Assembly (NCBI GenBank): GCA_026224825.1
Contig: JAMFRO010000057.1
Span: forward strand, 90,054 to 154,053
Length of the DNA stretch: 64,000 bases
Source: a bacterium
GTDB lineage: Bacteria > Pseudomonadota > Alphaproteobacteria > Acetobacterales > Acetobacteraceae
Direction of reading: 5' to 3'
Shown: piece by piece, positions 25,100-34,586 of the stretch
How positions within the stretch are numbered: position 1 is the first letter of the stretch
Layout: every line of letters begins with the position of its first letter
Notes under the pieces: model-generated
Databases searched by the model: none
The model's input: only the letters and a program-made list of their open reading frames with translations
What the model was told of the DNA's origin: nothing
Position numbers and translations under genes: made by a program

Positions 25100-27235
25100 A
25101 TGGAGTCCATGGTGCAGCCGGGCGATGATATGCAGGCGCGAAAACGCCCTGAGATCGTTTATCTGCGCGGTGGTGAGTCGCTGGTGTTGCAGTTGCAGGC
25201 TGGCGATTATGTGAGCATTGTTGATGAGCAGGGTGGCCAGGCTTGCGATGTGGCGCTGGCGGGTGAGGCCGCTGTGCGGGTGCTTGGCGAAACTGCTGCT
25301 CCTGGCAGTGTGTTTGGTTTTGTTGCGAAGGCGGATGGCGGTGTGAGCGTTGCCGCACCTGGCACGCCGATGGAGCCGCACGAGCAGAATCCGCCGACGG
25401 ATTTGCGGTTGGAAATTACGCGGAAGGTTGCGGCCTATCCGGCCCCGTTGGGGCGCGTGAAAGCCGAGATTCTGGTGCGGGCTGCTACGGCGGAATCTTA
25501 TACCGTGGCGGCAGGGGATTATATTCAGATCATCGACCTCGATGGTCAGCAATGTTCGGATTTTCTGGCGTTTGATGCGTGCGCACCGCTGCATGGGCTT
25601 GATGCAACGGCGACGCGGACTTTAGGCGGACGAATTTATCCTGGGCCTGGGTTGCATGCAAAATTTTTTGATGATCGGATGCTGCCGTTTGTTGAGGTGA
25701 TACGCGATACATGTGGGCGGCATGATATGTTTGCTTTTGCCTGCAGTGCGAAGTCTTATGATGATGCCGGGTATCCGGGGCATGCGAATTGTTCTGATAA
25801 TTTCAATGAGGTTTTGCAGCCGCATGGGATTTTTCCGCGTGTGGCTTGGCCGGCGGTTAATTTTTTCTATAATACGCAGGTGGCGGCTTGCGGCACGATT
25901 ACGGCGGATGAATCCTGGTCGCGGCCTGGGGATTATGTGCTGCTGCGGGCGATGCGGGATTTGATTTGTGCCAATTCCTCCTGCGCTGATGATGTATTTA
26001 CGACGAATGGCTATAATCCGACTGATATTCTGGTGCGAGTTTATGATGTGAACGAAAACTTCTCGAAAGGGATGGCGCAGCGCATGACGGCCGATGCTGA
26101 ACCGCGACTGACGAGGGAGAGCGGGTTTCACCCTGCGACCTCTGCACTCACCCGGCATTTTGTGGAGAGCAACGGGTTCTGGCTGCCGAAGGTTTTTACC
26201 GATGGCGGGGCGGTGGCGGAATATACGGCGTGCCGTGAGGATGTGGCACTTATCGATCTTTCCCTGCTGCGTAAGTTTGAGGTGACGGGGCCGGATGCGG
26301 AGAATCTGCTGGCGCTGGCGCTGACACGTAATGTTCGAAAGTTGAGTGTGGGCCAGGTGGTTTATACCGCAGTTTGCTATGAGCATGGCGGGATGATCGA
26401 TGACGGCACGGTGATGCGGTTGGGGGCGAATAATTTCCGTTTCATATGTGGGGCTGATTATACCGGGGTGTGGCTGCGTGAGCTGGCCGCCAAGCTTGGG
26501 TTGCGGGCGTTTGTGCGCAGCTCCACGGACCAGTTGCATAATGTGTCTCTGCAGGGGCCGCGTTCGCGTGAGGTGTTGGCACCGCTGATTTTTACGCCGC
26601 CGGCGCAGGCGCGGGTTGATGAGCTGAAATGGTTTCGGTTTACGATTGCGAGGCTTGGCGGGCCGGAGGGGATTCCGCTTGTGATCTCGCGCACCGGTTA
26701 TACAGGAGAGCTGGGGTATGAGATTTGGGTACACCCGAGCAATGCTGTGAGACTGTGGATGGCGCTGACGGAGGCAGGGGCGCAGCCGATGGGGTTGGCG
26801 GCTTTGGATATGCTGCGGATTGAGGCGGGGTTGATTCTGGCGGGACGTGAATTTTCCGATGAGACTGATCCGTATGAGGCCGGCATTGGGTTTGCCGTGG
26901 CGGATCGGGATGAGGATTTTATCGGGCGCGACGCGCTGCGCCGGCGGGCGACGAATCCATTGCGTAAATTGGTTGGATTGGTGATTGATGCCGGTGAGGC
27001 CGTGCATCATGGCGATTGCGTGCATATCGGGCGGGCGCAGATTGGGGTTGTAACCAGCGCGGTGCGTTCGCCGGTACTGCATCAATCCATCGCTCTGGCG
27101 CGTATCGACGCGCATTATGCGGCGATTGATACCGCGGTGGAGATTGGCAAGCTTGATGGCCAGCAGCGGCGGTTGCCAGCGCGCGTTGTGCGGTTTCCGC
27201 ATTATGACCCGGAGAAAACCAGGGTGCGGGGGTGA
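25100..27235 (+). CDS. tdm: Trimethylamine N-oxide demethylase (DUF1989-GcvT fusion)
   Basis: 711 aa from the ATG at 25100 (AGGA 8 nt upstream; the frame is open to an ATG at 25076, but a consensus promoter overlaps that). The N-terminal half (about 1-320) is DUF1989 with a duplicated core (EIVYLRGGESLVLQLQAGDY, then YTVAAGDYIQIIDLDGQQCSDF). Its cysteines, candidate zinc ligands, are in TCGRHDMFAFACSAKS, HANCSDNF and ICANSSCADD. The C-terminal half (about 335-711) is a GcvT-type folate-binding fold with ISRTGYTGELGYEIWVH. This two-domain architecture is that of Tdm, which splits TMAO to dimethylamine and formaldehyde, the GcvT half handling formaldehyde with tetrahydrofolate. First gene of the tdm-dmm run. 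Confidence 0.88.
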   Translation: MESMVQPGDDMQARKRPEIVYLRGGESLVLQLQAGDYVSIVDEQGGQACDVALAGEAAVRVLGETAAPGSVFGFVAKADGGVSVAAPGTPMEPHEQNPPTDLRLEITRKVAAYPAPLGRVKAEILVRAATAESYTVAAGDYIQIIDLDGQQCSDFLAFDACAPLHGLDATATRTLGGRIYPGPGLHAKFFDDRMLPFVEVIRDTCGRHDMFAFACSAKSYDDAGYPGHANCSDNFNEVLQPHGIFPRVAWPAVNFFYNTQVAACGTITADESWSRPGDYVLLRAMRDLICANSSCADDVFTTNGYNPTDILVRVYDVNENFSKGMAQRMTADAEPRLTRESGFHPATSALTRHFVESNGFWLPKVFTDGGAVAEYTACREDVALIDLSLLRKFEVTGPDAENLLALALTRNVRKLSVGQVVYTAVCYEHGGMIDDGTVMRLGANNFRFICGADYTGVWLRELAAKLGLRAFVRSSTDQLHNVSLQGPRSREVLAPLIFTPPAQARVDELKWFRFTIARLGGPEGIPLVISRTGYTGELGYEIWVHPSNAVRLWMALTEAGAQPMGLAALDMLRIEAGLILAGREFSDETDPYEAGIGFAVADRDEDFIGRDALRRRATNPLRKLVGLVIDAGEAVHHGDCVHIGRAQIGVVTSAVRSPVLHQSIALARIDAHYAAIDTAVEIGKLDGQQRRLPARVVRFPHYDPEKTRVRG

Positions 27236-27292
27236 TGGCATCCCTGCCCCGCGAAGATTCAGAATTTCTCTACAAATGATGAAAGATAAAGC

Positions 27293-28414
27293 ATGACCCG
27301 CTCCTGGCGCCACGCCGTACTTGCCTCCCGCCACCGCGCTCTTGGATCCAATTTGGAAGACTGGAACGGTATGCCGACGGCGTGGTCTTATGCCTCTGAT
27401 TTGCAGGGCGACCATGTGGCGATCCGCACCAAGGCGGGGTTGATGGATGTGTCGGGCTTGAAGAAAGTGCATCTGCATGGGCCGCATGCATCGGGGGTTC
27501 TGGATTATTTGACGACGCGGGATGTGGCAAAAATCACGCCGGGGAAATCGGCCTATGCGTGTTTTTTGAATGAGGCCGGAAAGTTTATAGATGATGGGAT
27601 TTTATACCGCACCGGGCCGAATTCATGGTTTGTGGTGCATGGTTCGGGGGCGGGGCATCAGGCGCTGACGAGTGCGGCTTACGGGCGCAATGTGGCGATG
27701 TTGTTTGACGATGATCTGCTTGATCTCTCGCTCCAGGGGCCGCTGGCGGTGGATTATCTGGCCAAACATGTGCCGGGGATTCGCGAGCTTAAGTATTTTC
27801 ATCACATGGGCACTACGCTTTTTGGAAAGCCTGTGACGATTTCGCGCACGGGGTATACGGGTGAGCGCGGGTATGAGATTTTCTGCAAGGCGGAAGATGC
27901 GGCGTTGATCTGGGATACGATTCTGGATGAGGGCAAGGAGATGGGGATTATTCCTTGTGCGTTTACAGCACTGGATTTGTTGCGGACGGAGAGTTATCTG
28001 CTGTTTTATCCTTACGATAATTCAGAGATGTATCCGTTTGAGCATGAAGGGCCGGGGGATACTTTGTGGGAGCTGGGGCTCGATTTTACGGTGAGCCCGG
28101 GTAAGACCGGGTTCCGTGGGGCCGAAGAACATTACCGGTTAAAGGGTAAGGAGCGTTTTAAAATCTTTGGGGTTTTGCTCGATGGTTCTGAATCGGCGGC
28201 GCCGGGGGATAGATTGATCGCTGATGGTACGGAGGTCGGCGTCATCACTTGCCCGATGGTTTCGACGCTGACGGGTAAATCCATGGCGATTGCGCGGGTG
28301 GATGTGGCTTATGCGGTGCATGGGACGCCACTCAGCGTGGCGGGTGTGCCGGCCATTGCGCATACACTACCATTTGATGATCCGAAGAAACTGAAACGCA
28401 TCGCGGTGGGTTGA
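27293..28414 (+). CDS. dmmD: GcvT-like aminomethyltransferase family protein, DmmD-like
   Basis: 373-aa stand-alone GcvT-fold protein. Characteristic stretches are HVAIRTKAGLMDVSGLKKVHLHG, ISRTGYTGERGYEIFC and the C-terminal PMVSTLTGKSMAIARVD. No gcvH or gcvP is nearby, so it is not the glycine cleavage T protein. In marine alphaproteobacteria a GcvT-like gene, dmmD, precedes dmmABC exactly as here, and is thought to channel DMA-derived formaldehyde to folate. Its stop overlaps the dmmA region. The exact reaction is inferred. Confidence 0.83.
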   Translation: MTRSWRHAVLASRHRALGSNLEDWNGMPTAWSYASDLQGDHVAIRTKAGLMDVSGLKKVHLHGPHASGVLDYLTTRDVAKITPGKSAYACFLNEAGKFIDDGILYRTGPNSWFVVHGSGAGHQALTSAAYGRNVAMLFDDDLLDLSLQGPLAVDYLAKHVPGIRELKYFHHMGTTLFGKPVTISRTGYTGERGYEIFCKAEDAALIWDTILDEGKEMGIIPCAFTALDLLRTESYLLFYPYDNSEMYPFEHEGPGDTLWELGLDFTVSPGKTGFRGAEEHYRLKGKERFKIFGVLLDGSESAAPGDRLIADGTEVGVITCPMVSTLTGKSMAIARVDVAYAVHGTPLSVAGVPAIAHTLPFDDPKKLKRIAVG

Positions 28415-28416
28415 GG

Positions 28417-28974
28417 ATGACGATTAAGAGCCGGCCGATTTATGCGCCGTTTAAATTGGATGTGACCGGGAGGGTGCATCTGGTCGTGACCAATCTTGCT
28501 GAGGCGCCGGTGGAGGTTGAGGAGGCGGTGGGCGATGTTTTGGTATGGACCGTGAAAACGGTGGCGCCCGGCGTGCCGGCGCCGGCGGCGCGGAACCTGC
28601 GGCCATTTCGTTCGGTGGCGGAGTTGTTGCCGCAACTGGCGGTGAGGCTGGCGCAAGCGACGGTAGGGCTGCGGATTTACGCGGTTGGGTCCGAGGCGTT
28701 TATCTGGGACGCCTATAATGTGGCTATGGGTGCCGGGTTGGATGGAGCAGAAGTGTTTACGCATCATGCTGGGCCGTTTGTGCGGCGGGTGTATTGCACG
28801 CATTGCCGTACGATGATTGAGGATGTGGCGGTCACTATCATCCCCTGCCCTGTTTGCGGCGCGCATCTGTTTGTGCGCGATCATTTTTCGCGCCGGCTGG
28901 CGGCGTTTATGGGTGTGATTGTTGATGCGGAGGTTCCGGGTGAGATTCCGGCGGCGGAGGCGTTGATTTCATGA
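28417..28974 (+). CDS. dmmA: Dimethylamine monooxygenase subunit DmmA
   Basis: 185 aa, mostly beta-rich, with a C-terminal zinc ribbon: C-xx-C in VYCTHCRTMI and C-xx-C in IPCPVCGAH. This and the gene order match DmmA of the three-subunit dimethylamine monooxygenase. The start is either TTG at 28411, overlapping the dmmD stop, or ATG at 28417; GGTGGGTTGAGG supplies the ribosome site. It overlaps dmmB by 4 bp (ATGA). Its molecular job in the complex is not clear from the sequence. Confidence 0.82.
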   Translation: MTIKSRPIYAPFKLDVTGRVHLVVTNLAEAPVEVEEAVGDVLVWTVKTVAPGVPAPAARNLRPFRSVAELLPQLAVRLAQATVGLRIYAVGSEAFIWDAYNVAMGAGLDGAEVFTHHAGPFVRRVYCTHCRTMIEDVAVTIIPCPVCGAHLFVRDHFSRRLAAFMGVIVDAEVPGEIPAAEALIS

Positions 28975-29876
28975 GACTGGTACTTGGTAAAATTGATGTA
29001 CTGGGGCCAAGTATTCGGCGTTTTACGTTGAGCCCTGTATCCGGCGTGTTGCCTGTGGCGGGGGCCGGGGCGCATGTGGTGCTGGAAATTCCGGGGCCAG
29101 GGCGGGTGTGGAAGAATGCTTATTCCATTGTCTCCACGCCGTCTTCTGCCTCTTACGAAATTATTGTGCGGCGGGTGGAGCATTCGCGGGGCGGTTCAGC
29201 CTGGTTGCATGACCATGCACGCGTGGGCGATGTGCTTGAGGTGCAGGCGCCGCAGAATCTGTTTCCGCCATCACGTACCTCGCGCCGGCATTTGCTGCTC
29301 TCGGCGGGAATTGGGATTACGCCGTTTCTCTCCTATTTGCATGTGCCGGGGTTGAGTTTTGAGTGGCACCATTGCGGTAAGGCTGAGGATGCAGCGGCGT
29401 TCGCGGCGTTGCTTCCGGAGACGGTGACTCTGCATACGGGGCGCAATACATTGAATTTGGCGGCCTTGCTGGCGGCGCAGAAGCTCGATACGCATCTTTC
29501 GCTGTGCGGGCCTGAGAGTTTTATGGATTTCGCATTGGCTGCGGCGGAACATGCGGGCTGGCCGGGGCAAAAAATCCATAAGGAGAGTTTTGGCGGGGCG
29601 ACGGGTGGGGCGCCGTTTATTGTGCATCTACGACGCTCTGGGCAGAGCATTCATGTGGGAGCTGAGGAGTCACTCCTTGATGCGATGGAGGCGGCCGGGC
29701 TGGTACCACCTTGTTTGTGCCGTGGCGGGGCCTGCGGGGAATGTAAATTGCCGGTGCTGGAGGGGGTGGTGGAGCATCATGACCATTATCTCTCAAGCTC
29801 TGAACGTGCGGCTAATGATGCGATCATGACCTGCGTTTCGCGGGCGCGGACAACTGAAATTACGTTGGATTTTTAA
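28971..29876 (+). CDS. dmmB: Dimethylamine monooxygenase reductase subunit DmmB
   Basis: 301-aa reductase of the phthalate-dioxygenase-reductase type. The flavin-binding domain shows NAYSIVS (RxYS-like), the NAD domain SAGIGITPFLSYL and SLCGPESFMDFAL, and the C-terminal plant-type [2Fe-2S] ferredoxin domain has C-x-C-xxxx-C-xx-C in PPCLCRGGACGECKLPV plus a distal Cys in IMTCVSRA. It passes NAD(P)H electrons to the DmmC oxygenase. It is translationally coupled to dmmA and 3 bp ahead of dmmC. Confidence 0.88.
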   Translation: MRLVLGKIDVLGPSIRRFTLSPVSGVLPVAGAGAHVVLEIPGPGRVWKNAYSIVSTPSSASYEIIVRRVEHSRGGSAWLHDHARVGDVLEVQAPQNLFPPSRTSRRHLLLSAGIGITPFLSYLHVPGLSFEWHHCGKAEDAAAFAALLPETVTLHTGRNTLNLAALLAAQKLDTHLSLCGPESFMDFALAAAEHAGWPGQKIHKESFGGATGGAPFIVHLRRSGQSIHVGAEESLLDAMEAAGLVPPCLCRGGACGECKLPVLEGVVEHHDHYLSSSERAANDAIMTCVSRARTTEITLDF

Positions 29877-29879
29877 GCC

Positions 29880-30935
29880 ATGACCCTGATCTTGAAGCCG
29901 GCTGAGACGTTCCGTGGGGATTATACCTATCGGAATTCGGATGAGGCGATTTTGCGTTTCCCCTTCCCTTTCCCCGAAAATATTTACATGTATGCGGTAA
30001 ATGTGGAGCCGCATGTGCGCGGCGGGCCGACCGCTGCCTATGATGCGGTGTTCGATATCGATGAGCATTATGTGGGAGATATGGCGGACAGGGCCATTAC
30101 ACTGGCGGAAGATCCGTTGCGGTGTCAGGTGTTGCCGCATATGGCGGAGGCCGAGTGGGATACTCTGGAATTGCTGATGGAGAGTTTGAGCAGCGATTAC
30201 CCTGAGCATTTTACGCTGACGAAAAATGGCGATGAATGGCATTGGGTGAATCGGCCGCTCGGGATTGATGAGCATTTTACCTTTGGGCGTCGGGAGACGC
30301 TGCCCTATGGGCCATTTGAATATATCACGCGCCAGGTGCAGGGGGATTTTTCCATACAGGACCAGCGGGACGGCACGCTGTATATGGATGGCGGGATGGT
30401 CACATCGCAGGCTGATTGGTCGTTGAATTTTGATATTGGCATGAATTTTCATGAATGGCATGGGCCGGTGCCTTTGGCGCATGAGGCTGGGGTGTTTGAC
30501 CGGGCCTTGCAATATTTGTTGCGTCTTCAGCATGGCAAGCCGGTGCGGCGGTTGAACTGGACACTGACGGCAAATCCGCGGCTGGATACATCGCCTGAGA
30601 ATTATCCGATGTGGGGGGCTGAGAAAGCTGAAATCTCGCCGGAGAATGTGGGGCACCGTATGTGCTTGCGGGTTGAGGTGCAGACGCTGACGCGGCTGCC
30701 GCGCTCGAATGCGATTTTGTTTGGGATACGCGGCTATCTTATCCGGCTGGAGGAGCTGGCACGGGTGAAGAAATGGGCTTTGCGGATGCATCGTGTTATC
30801 CGCGATCTGCATCCGTTGATTATTGAATATAAGGGGATGCCACGGTATCGGCAGTTTATCATCGATTATCTGGCGTCGTTTGATGATGGAACGGTGTTGA
30901 ATTCGGGAACCGCTCCTGAGCAGGATAGTCTCTAA
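29880..30935 (+). CDS. dmmC: Dimethylamine monooxygenase catalytic subunit DmmC (heme-dependent oxidative N-demethylase family)
   Basis: 351 aa of the DUF3445/HODM family. Recognisable stretches are RNSDEAILRFPFPFPENIYM, QVQGDFSIQDQRDGTLYMDGG, SLNFDIGMNFHEWHGPVP and RLNWTLTANPRLDTSPENYP; the C-terminus has a trailing RLPRSNAILFGIRGYLI typical of the family. It oxidises dimethylamine to monomethylamine and formaldehyde with O2 and NADPH. Last gene of the operon, followed immediately by a strong terminator. Confidence 0.9.
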   Translation: MTLILKPAETFRGDYTYRNSDEAILRFPFPFPENIYMYAVNVEPHVRGGPTAAYDAVFDIDEHYVGDMADRAITLAEDPLRCQVLPHMAEAEWDTLELLMESLSSDYPEHFTLTKNGDEWHWVNRPLGIDEHFTFGRRETLPYGPFEYITRQVQGDFSIQDQRDGTLYMDGGMVTSQADWSLNFDIGMNFHEWHGPVPLAHEAGVFDRALQYLLRLQHGKPVRRLNWTLTANPRLDTSPENYPMWGAEKAEISPENVGHRMCLRVEVQTLTRLPRSNAILFGIRGYLIRLEELARVKKWALRMHRVIRDLHPLIIEYKGMPRYRQFIIDYLASFDDGTVLNSGTAPEQDSL

Positions 30936-30968
30936 AAAAAAGCCCCGGTAGAACCGGGGCTTTTTTTT
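30934..30968. terminator. Bidirectional intrinsic terminator between dmmC and tmm
   Basis: A8-GCCCCGGT-AGA-ACCGGGGC-T8: a perfect 8-bp GC stem with A and T runs on both sides. It overlaps the dmmC stop and abuts the tmm stop and would terminate in both directions. Confidence 0.95.
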
Positions 30969-32301
30969 ACTTGTTTTTCAGGAAGGCTTCCAGACTGTCG
31001 TCCAGCGCTTCCATCCATGGCGTGTGGTGGATGGGAGCGGTATTGCCGGTGATGACCGAGGGGAAGGCGTGGTCTCGGTAGGAGAGGACGTTTTCTTCCT
31101 TGTGGTGTTTCCACTCTTTGAATTGCTCGGCCATGATTTCGTGTTTGAAATCGGGGTAGTCGGTGAGGGTGAGGAGGTCGCGGATGTAGGCGCATTGGTA
31201 GTCTATGTCGTAGGATGCGCCGTCGCTGGCTTCTTCTTTTTCGCGCCAGGATTGGGAGTCGGCTTGCATTTCTTCCAGTGATGGTATGGGGGTTTTTCCC
31301 ATGATGACGTCACGGGCGTACCAGGCCTGGGCGTCGAACATGTTGAAGGTGTAATATTGATCCTGCATGCCGAGGTAGAGGAGTTGCGGGTTTTGCTCCC
31401 AGACCACGCCTTTGTAGAGACCGAGCGGCCAGAGGCGGTTTTTGGTTTTCAGGCGCAGATCGTCCGGCAGAAAGGGGAAATGGTGCTGGTAGCCGGTACA
31501 GAGGATGATGGCGTCGATCTCGCGCTGGGTGCCGTCTTTGAAGCTCGCGAGTTTGCCTTCAACTTTTAGGAGGAGGGGCAGTTCGGAGAAAGCATCCGGC
31601 AGCTCGAAACCCATGGGGCTGGTGCGGTAGGAGAAGATGACTTCACTCGCGCCGTATTTATAGCATTGGATGCCGATGTCTTCCGAGGAATAGGAGCTGC
31701 CGACGCAGAGGACGCGCTTGCCGGCAAATTCGGCGGCGTCGCGGAAATCATGGCTGTGCAGGATTCGGCCGGGGAATTTTTCGAGACCGGGGAAATAGGG
31801 GACGTTGGGGACGGAGAAATGGCCGGAGGCGACCACGACGTAATCGAAGACCTCGCAATAGGTGTGGTCGTTGGCGAGATCGCAGACTGTGACTGTGAAT
31901 TTTCCATCCGCATAGGTGACCTCGCGGACCGGGGTGCTGAAGCGGATGTGGCGGCGCAGGTTGGCTTTGCTCACGCGGCCGACGATGTAGTCCCATAGCA
32001 CCGCGCGGGGCGGGTAGGAGGGGATGGGGCGGCCGAAATGTTCCTCGAAGGAGTAATCGGCGAATTCCAGGGCTTCCTTGGGGCCGTTGGACCAGAGGTA
32101 GCGGTACATGGAGCCGTGCACGGGCTCGCCATACTCATCCAGGCCAGTGCGCCAGGTGTAGTTCCAGATTCCGCCCCAATCTTCCTGTTTTTCGAAGCAG
32201 ACGATCTCGGGAATCTCTTCGCCCTTGCGCGCGGCTGAGTCGAAGGCGCGGAGTTGGGCGAGGCCGCTGGGGCCGGCGCCGATGATCGCGATACGTGTCA
32301 T
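30967..32301 (-). CDS. tmm: Trimethylamine monooxygenase (flavin-containing monooxygenase)
   Basis: 444-aa flavin-containing monooxygenase. The FAD motif is [15 protein letters not shown] near the N-terminus, the FMO fingerprint [17 protein letters not shown], and the NADPH motif [50 protein letters not shown] is typical of bacterial Tmm. It oxidises TMA to TMAO, the substrate of Tdm encoded on the other strand. AAGGTGG precedes the ATG. A perfect 25-bp palindrome lies just upstream. Convergent with dmmC. Confidence 0.93.
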   Translation of the reverse strand: MTRIAIIGAGPSGLAQLRAFDSAARKGEEIPEIVCFEKQEDWGGIWNYTWRTGLDEYGEPVHGSMYRYLWSNGPKEALEFADYSFEEHFGRPIPSYPPRAVLWDYIVGRVSKANLRRHIRFSTPVREVTYADGKFTVTVCDLANDHTYCEVFDYVVVASGHFSVPNVPYFPGLEKFPGRILHSHDFRDAAEFAGKRVLCVGSSYSSEDIGIQCYKYGASEVIFSYRTSPMGFELPDAFSELPLLLKVEGKLASFKDGTQREIDAIILCTGYQHHFPFLPDDLRLKTKNRLWPLGLYKGVVWEQNPQLLYLGMQDQYYTFNMFDAQAWYARDVIMGKTPIPSLEEMQADSQSWREKEEASDGASYDIDYQCAYIRDLLTLTDYPDFKHEIMAEQFKEWKHHKEENVLSYRDHAFPSVITGNTAPIHHTPWMEALDDSLEAFLKNK

Positions 32302-32322
32302 GAGGCCACCTTAAATCTGTCC

Positions 32323-32347
32323 TTATAAGAAACTTTGTTTCTTATAA
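32323..32347. promoter_or_regulatory. Perfect palindromic operator upstream of tmm
   Basis: TTATAAGAAAC-TTT-GTTTCTTATAA, with 11-bp perfect arms, 22-46 bp upstream of the tmm start. A TTGACA hexamer for leftward transcription (complement of 32355-32360) lies directly upstream, so binding would cover the promoter core. Confidence 0.75.
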
Positions 32348-32387
32348 ATTGATCTGTCAAGCGGCTCTGGCGGGGGCGACGTGGCAT

Positions 32388-32421
32388 AAAAAAGCCCCGG
32401 GCGATGTCTCGCCCGGGGCTT
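32388..32421 (-). terminator. Intrinsic terminator after the TPP-enzyme gene
   Basis: On the minus strand, AAGCCCCGGGCGA-GACA-TCGCCCGGGGCTT with a run of six T, 16 bp after the stop of the TPP enzyme gene. Confidence 0.9.
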
Positions 32422-32437
32422 GGTTCAGTACGGAGCC

Positions 32438-34171
32438 TTACTGCTGGCCTTCCGCGTACCAGGTGCGGAATTCGGCGTATTTCGGCATTTCTTCCGAATT
32501 GGCTTTCGGGTCGATGACGACATGCACGACGCCGACCTTGCCGGAAGCATAGGCGCGGGCGATGGCGGGCTGGATGTCTTCGGCCTTGGTGACGTATTCG
32601 CCGTGGCAGCCGAAGCCTTCACCGATCTTGTCGAAACGGACGTCCTTGCTCCAATGCGTGCCGGTCTCTTCCGTGCCGTGGCCGATATTGCGCTTGTAGA
32701 CGCCGACTTCCAGGCCCCATTGATTATCGACGCCGACGACGCAGACCAGCGGCAGCTTGCAGCGCACCGCGGTTTCCAATTCGCCGATGTGGAACAGGAA
32801 GGAAGAATCGCTGGTCAGCAGCATGCCGGGGCGAGAAACGCCCGTGGCAGCGCGGTCGGCCAGCATGGCGCCGGTGGCATAGGGCAGGCCCGTGCCGATA
32901 TGGCCGAAATTCTGGTTCCAGATCACGTCATGCGGTTTGGCCTGCGAATAGGTCCAGGTGAACACCACGGTGGCGCCGCCATCACGGATCATGATGCCAT
33001 CGCCGGGGAAGGCTTTGGTGGCCTCGACGACGAAGCGCGAGGTGTGGATGGCCACATCGCCATGACCGTCGGTATGGGTGAGCGACTCCTCGCCCCAATG
33101 ATCGAGCTCGGCCTGGCCGTCCTTCATGAATTTGGCGAGGCCCGGGGCCGGGGCGCGCGGGGTGTCTTTGAGTGCTGCGATCAATTGCGGGATGACGCCG
33201 CGAAGGTCACCGACCAGTGGCACGTCGATGGGGCGGTTGACGCCGATGGCGGAGGCATCCTGCTCGACATAGAGCCACTTGCGGATGGCTTCGTTCTTCT
33301 CCCAATAGCGCCAGCGGCCGAAATGCACGGGCTCGCCGAGCTCGGTGCCGATGGCCAGGCAGAGATCGGATTCGGTGACCGCCTCGATCGAGGCGTTGGA
33401 GAAGACGTATTGGAAGGTGCGGTCTTCCAGCCCCTTGATGTAGGAGGTGCCGCCGGAGGTCTGGATGACCGGGCAGTTCATCAGCAGGGCGAGCTCCTTG
33501 AGGGCTTCGCCGGAGCGGGTGGTGTGGACGGCGTGGCCGACCAGCAGAATCGGGTTTTTCGCGGCGCGGATGAGGGCGGCGGCTTCGGCCACGCGGTCCA
33601 CATCGGCACCCTGGTTGACCAGGCGGTAGCGCGCGGGGGGGAGCGGCGCCGGCACGTCGAGCTCTTCCTGAATGATATGTGAGGGGAATTCGATATAGAC
33701 CGGGCCGGGGCGGCCGCTGACGGCCTTGCGGATGCCTTCGCGGATGATCTCATCGGTCTGTTCGGCAAATTCGATGGAAGCCGAGTATTTTACCGAGTTC
33801 TGGAACAGCGGCGTCTGCTGCACGAACTGGATGCGGCCGCGGCGGACGCGCTGTTCCGTGATGCGGGCGCGCTGGCCGGAGAGGAAGATGACGGGGGAGT
33901 TTTCAACCAGGCAGCACTGGATGGCGGGGGCGGCGTTGGCGATGCCCGGCCCGAGCGTGCCGATGGCGACGGCGGCCTTGCCGGTCATACGCGAGGCGGC
34001 TTCGGCCATGAAGCCGGCAGCGGCTTCGTGATGCGGGGCGACGACGGTCCAGCCGCGGCGCTCGGCGGCCAGGAACATGTGGACGAAGTTCGGGTCAGGA
34101 ATGCCGAACAATGTGTTGATGCCCTCGGCCTCGAAGAGCTGCAGAATACGTTCATAGACGGGAACCGTCAT
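32438..34171 (-). CDS. Thiamine-diphosphate-dependent enzyme (acetolactate synthase/2-hydroxyacid lyase-like)
   Basis: 577 aa, three-domain TPP enzyme. The PYR domain (about 1-180) carries the catalytic Glu in PHHEAAAGFMAEAASRMTG; a central TPP_enzyme_M domain follows; the PP domain (about 370-560) reads LLTSDSSFLFHIGELETAVR with VVGVDNQWG, where the usual GDGxF is SDSSF. The length and layout fit acetolactate-synthase relatives, but there is no adjacent small subunit and no ilv context. Carboligase, decarboxylase and sulfoacetaldehyde-type lyase activities are all possible. The ATG at 34169-34171 has AAGGAG upstream. Divergent from the molybdenum operon. Confidence 0.8.
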   Translation of the reverse strand: MTVPVYERILQLFEAEGINTLFGIPDPNFVHMFLAAERRGWTVVAPHHEAAAGFMAEAASRMTGKAAVAIGTLGPGIANAAPAIQCCLVENSPVIFLSGQRARITEQRVRRGRIQFVQQTPLFQNSVKYSASIEFAEQTDEIIREGIRKAVSGRPGPVYIEFPSHIIQEELDVPAPLPPARYRLVNQGADVDRVAEAAALIRAAKNPILLVGHAVHTTRSGEALKELALLMNCPVIQTSGGTSYIKGLEDRTFQYVFSNASIEAVTESDLCLAIGTELGEPVHFGRWRYWEKNEAIRKWLYVEQDASAIGVNRPIDVPLVGDLRGVIPQLIAALKDTPRAPAPGLAKFMKDGQAELDHWGEESLTHTDGHGDVAIHTSRFVVEATKAFPGDGIMIRDGGATVVFTWTYSQAKPHDVIWNQNFGHIGTGLPYATGAMLADRAATGVSRPGMLLTSDSSFLFHIGELETAVRCKLPLVCVVGVDNQWGLEVGVYKRNIGHGTEETGTHWSKDVRFDKIGEGFGCHGEYVTKAEDIQPAIARAYASGKVGVVHVVIDPKANSEEMPKYAEFRTWYAEGQQ

Positions 34172-34586
34172 GGTTAACTCCTTGTTGTACGTTGCTTTGA
34201 TCTTGCACCCGCCGGCAGTGGCGGGGCTGTGAGCCTCCAGGCTTGGTTTGGTACGTAAAGCCCTGTGCGTGAACAGCCCTTCCCCTTGAAACCCCGGTTT
34301 GTTGCCGGGAGCGTGTGACGATCCTTGAGCCCCCCGATTGGAGCCGGAAGGCAATTTGTCAGGACATTTTCCCGACGCGGGGCAAGCTATAGCGTCAGTT
34401 TTCGCTCTGGTCGAGGTGTTGAACGCGGCGATAGCACGGAATATATGCGGTAAATATGCCGCAGCGCAGCATGATGCGACAGGCTGGCGCACAGTCGGCC
34501 AGGCTGCGGATTGGGGCGGCGGCGCCTCTTGAAATGGCGGGGCGGGCGTGAAATCTATGGGTAAATGCCTGATGGAGGATACCGCA
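34172..34586. other. Divergent intergenic region, no gene seen
   Basis: 415 bp between the TPP enzyme and the molybdopterin oxidoreductase gene. Short open frames here look like noise. A GCGGTAAATATGCCGC imperfect palindrome (34447-34462) is the only notable element. No molybdenum-cofactor riboswitch fold is obvious by eye. Confidence 0.5.

Noticed and set aside
25622..27487. 621-aa antisense open frame across tdm
   Set aside because: His/Arg/Pro/Ile-rich shadow of a strongly supported sense gene.
27293..28414. Glycine cleavage T protein
   Set aside because: No gcvH or gcvP nearby; the position directly before dmmABC and the divergence fit DmmD better.
32438..34492. 684-aa version of the TPP enzyme starting at 34492
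   Set aside because: The extra 107 residues have no homology, and AAGGAG lies directly before the ATG at 34169-34171.
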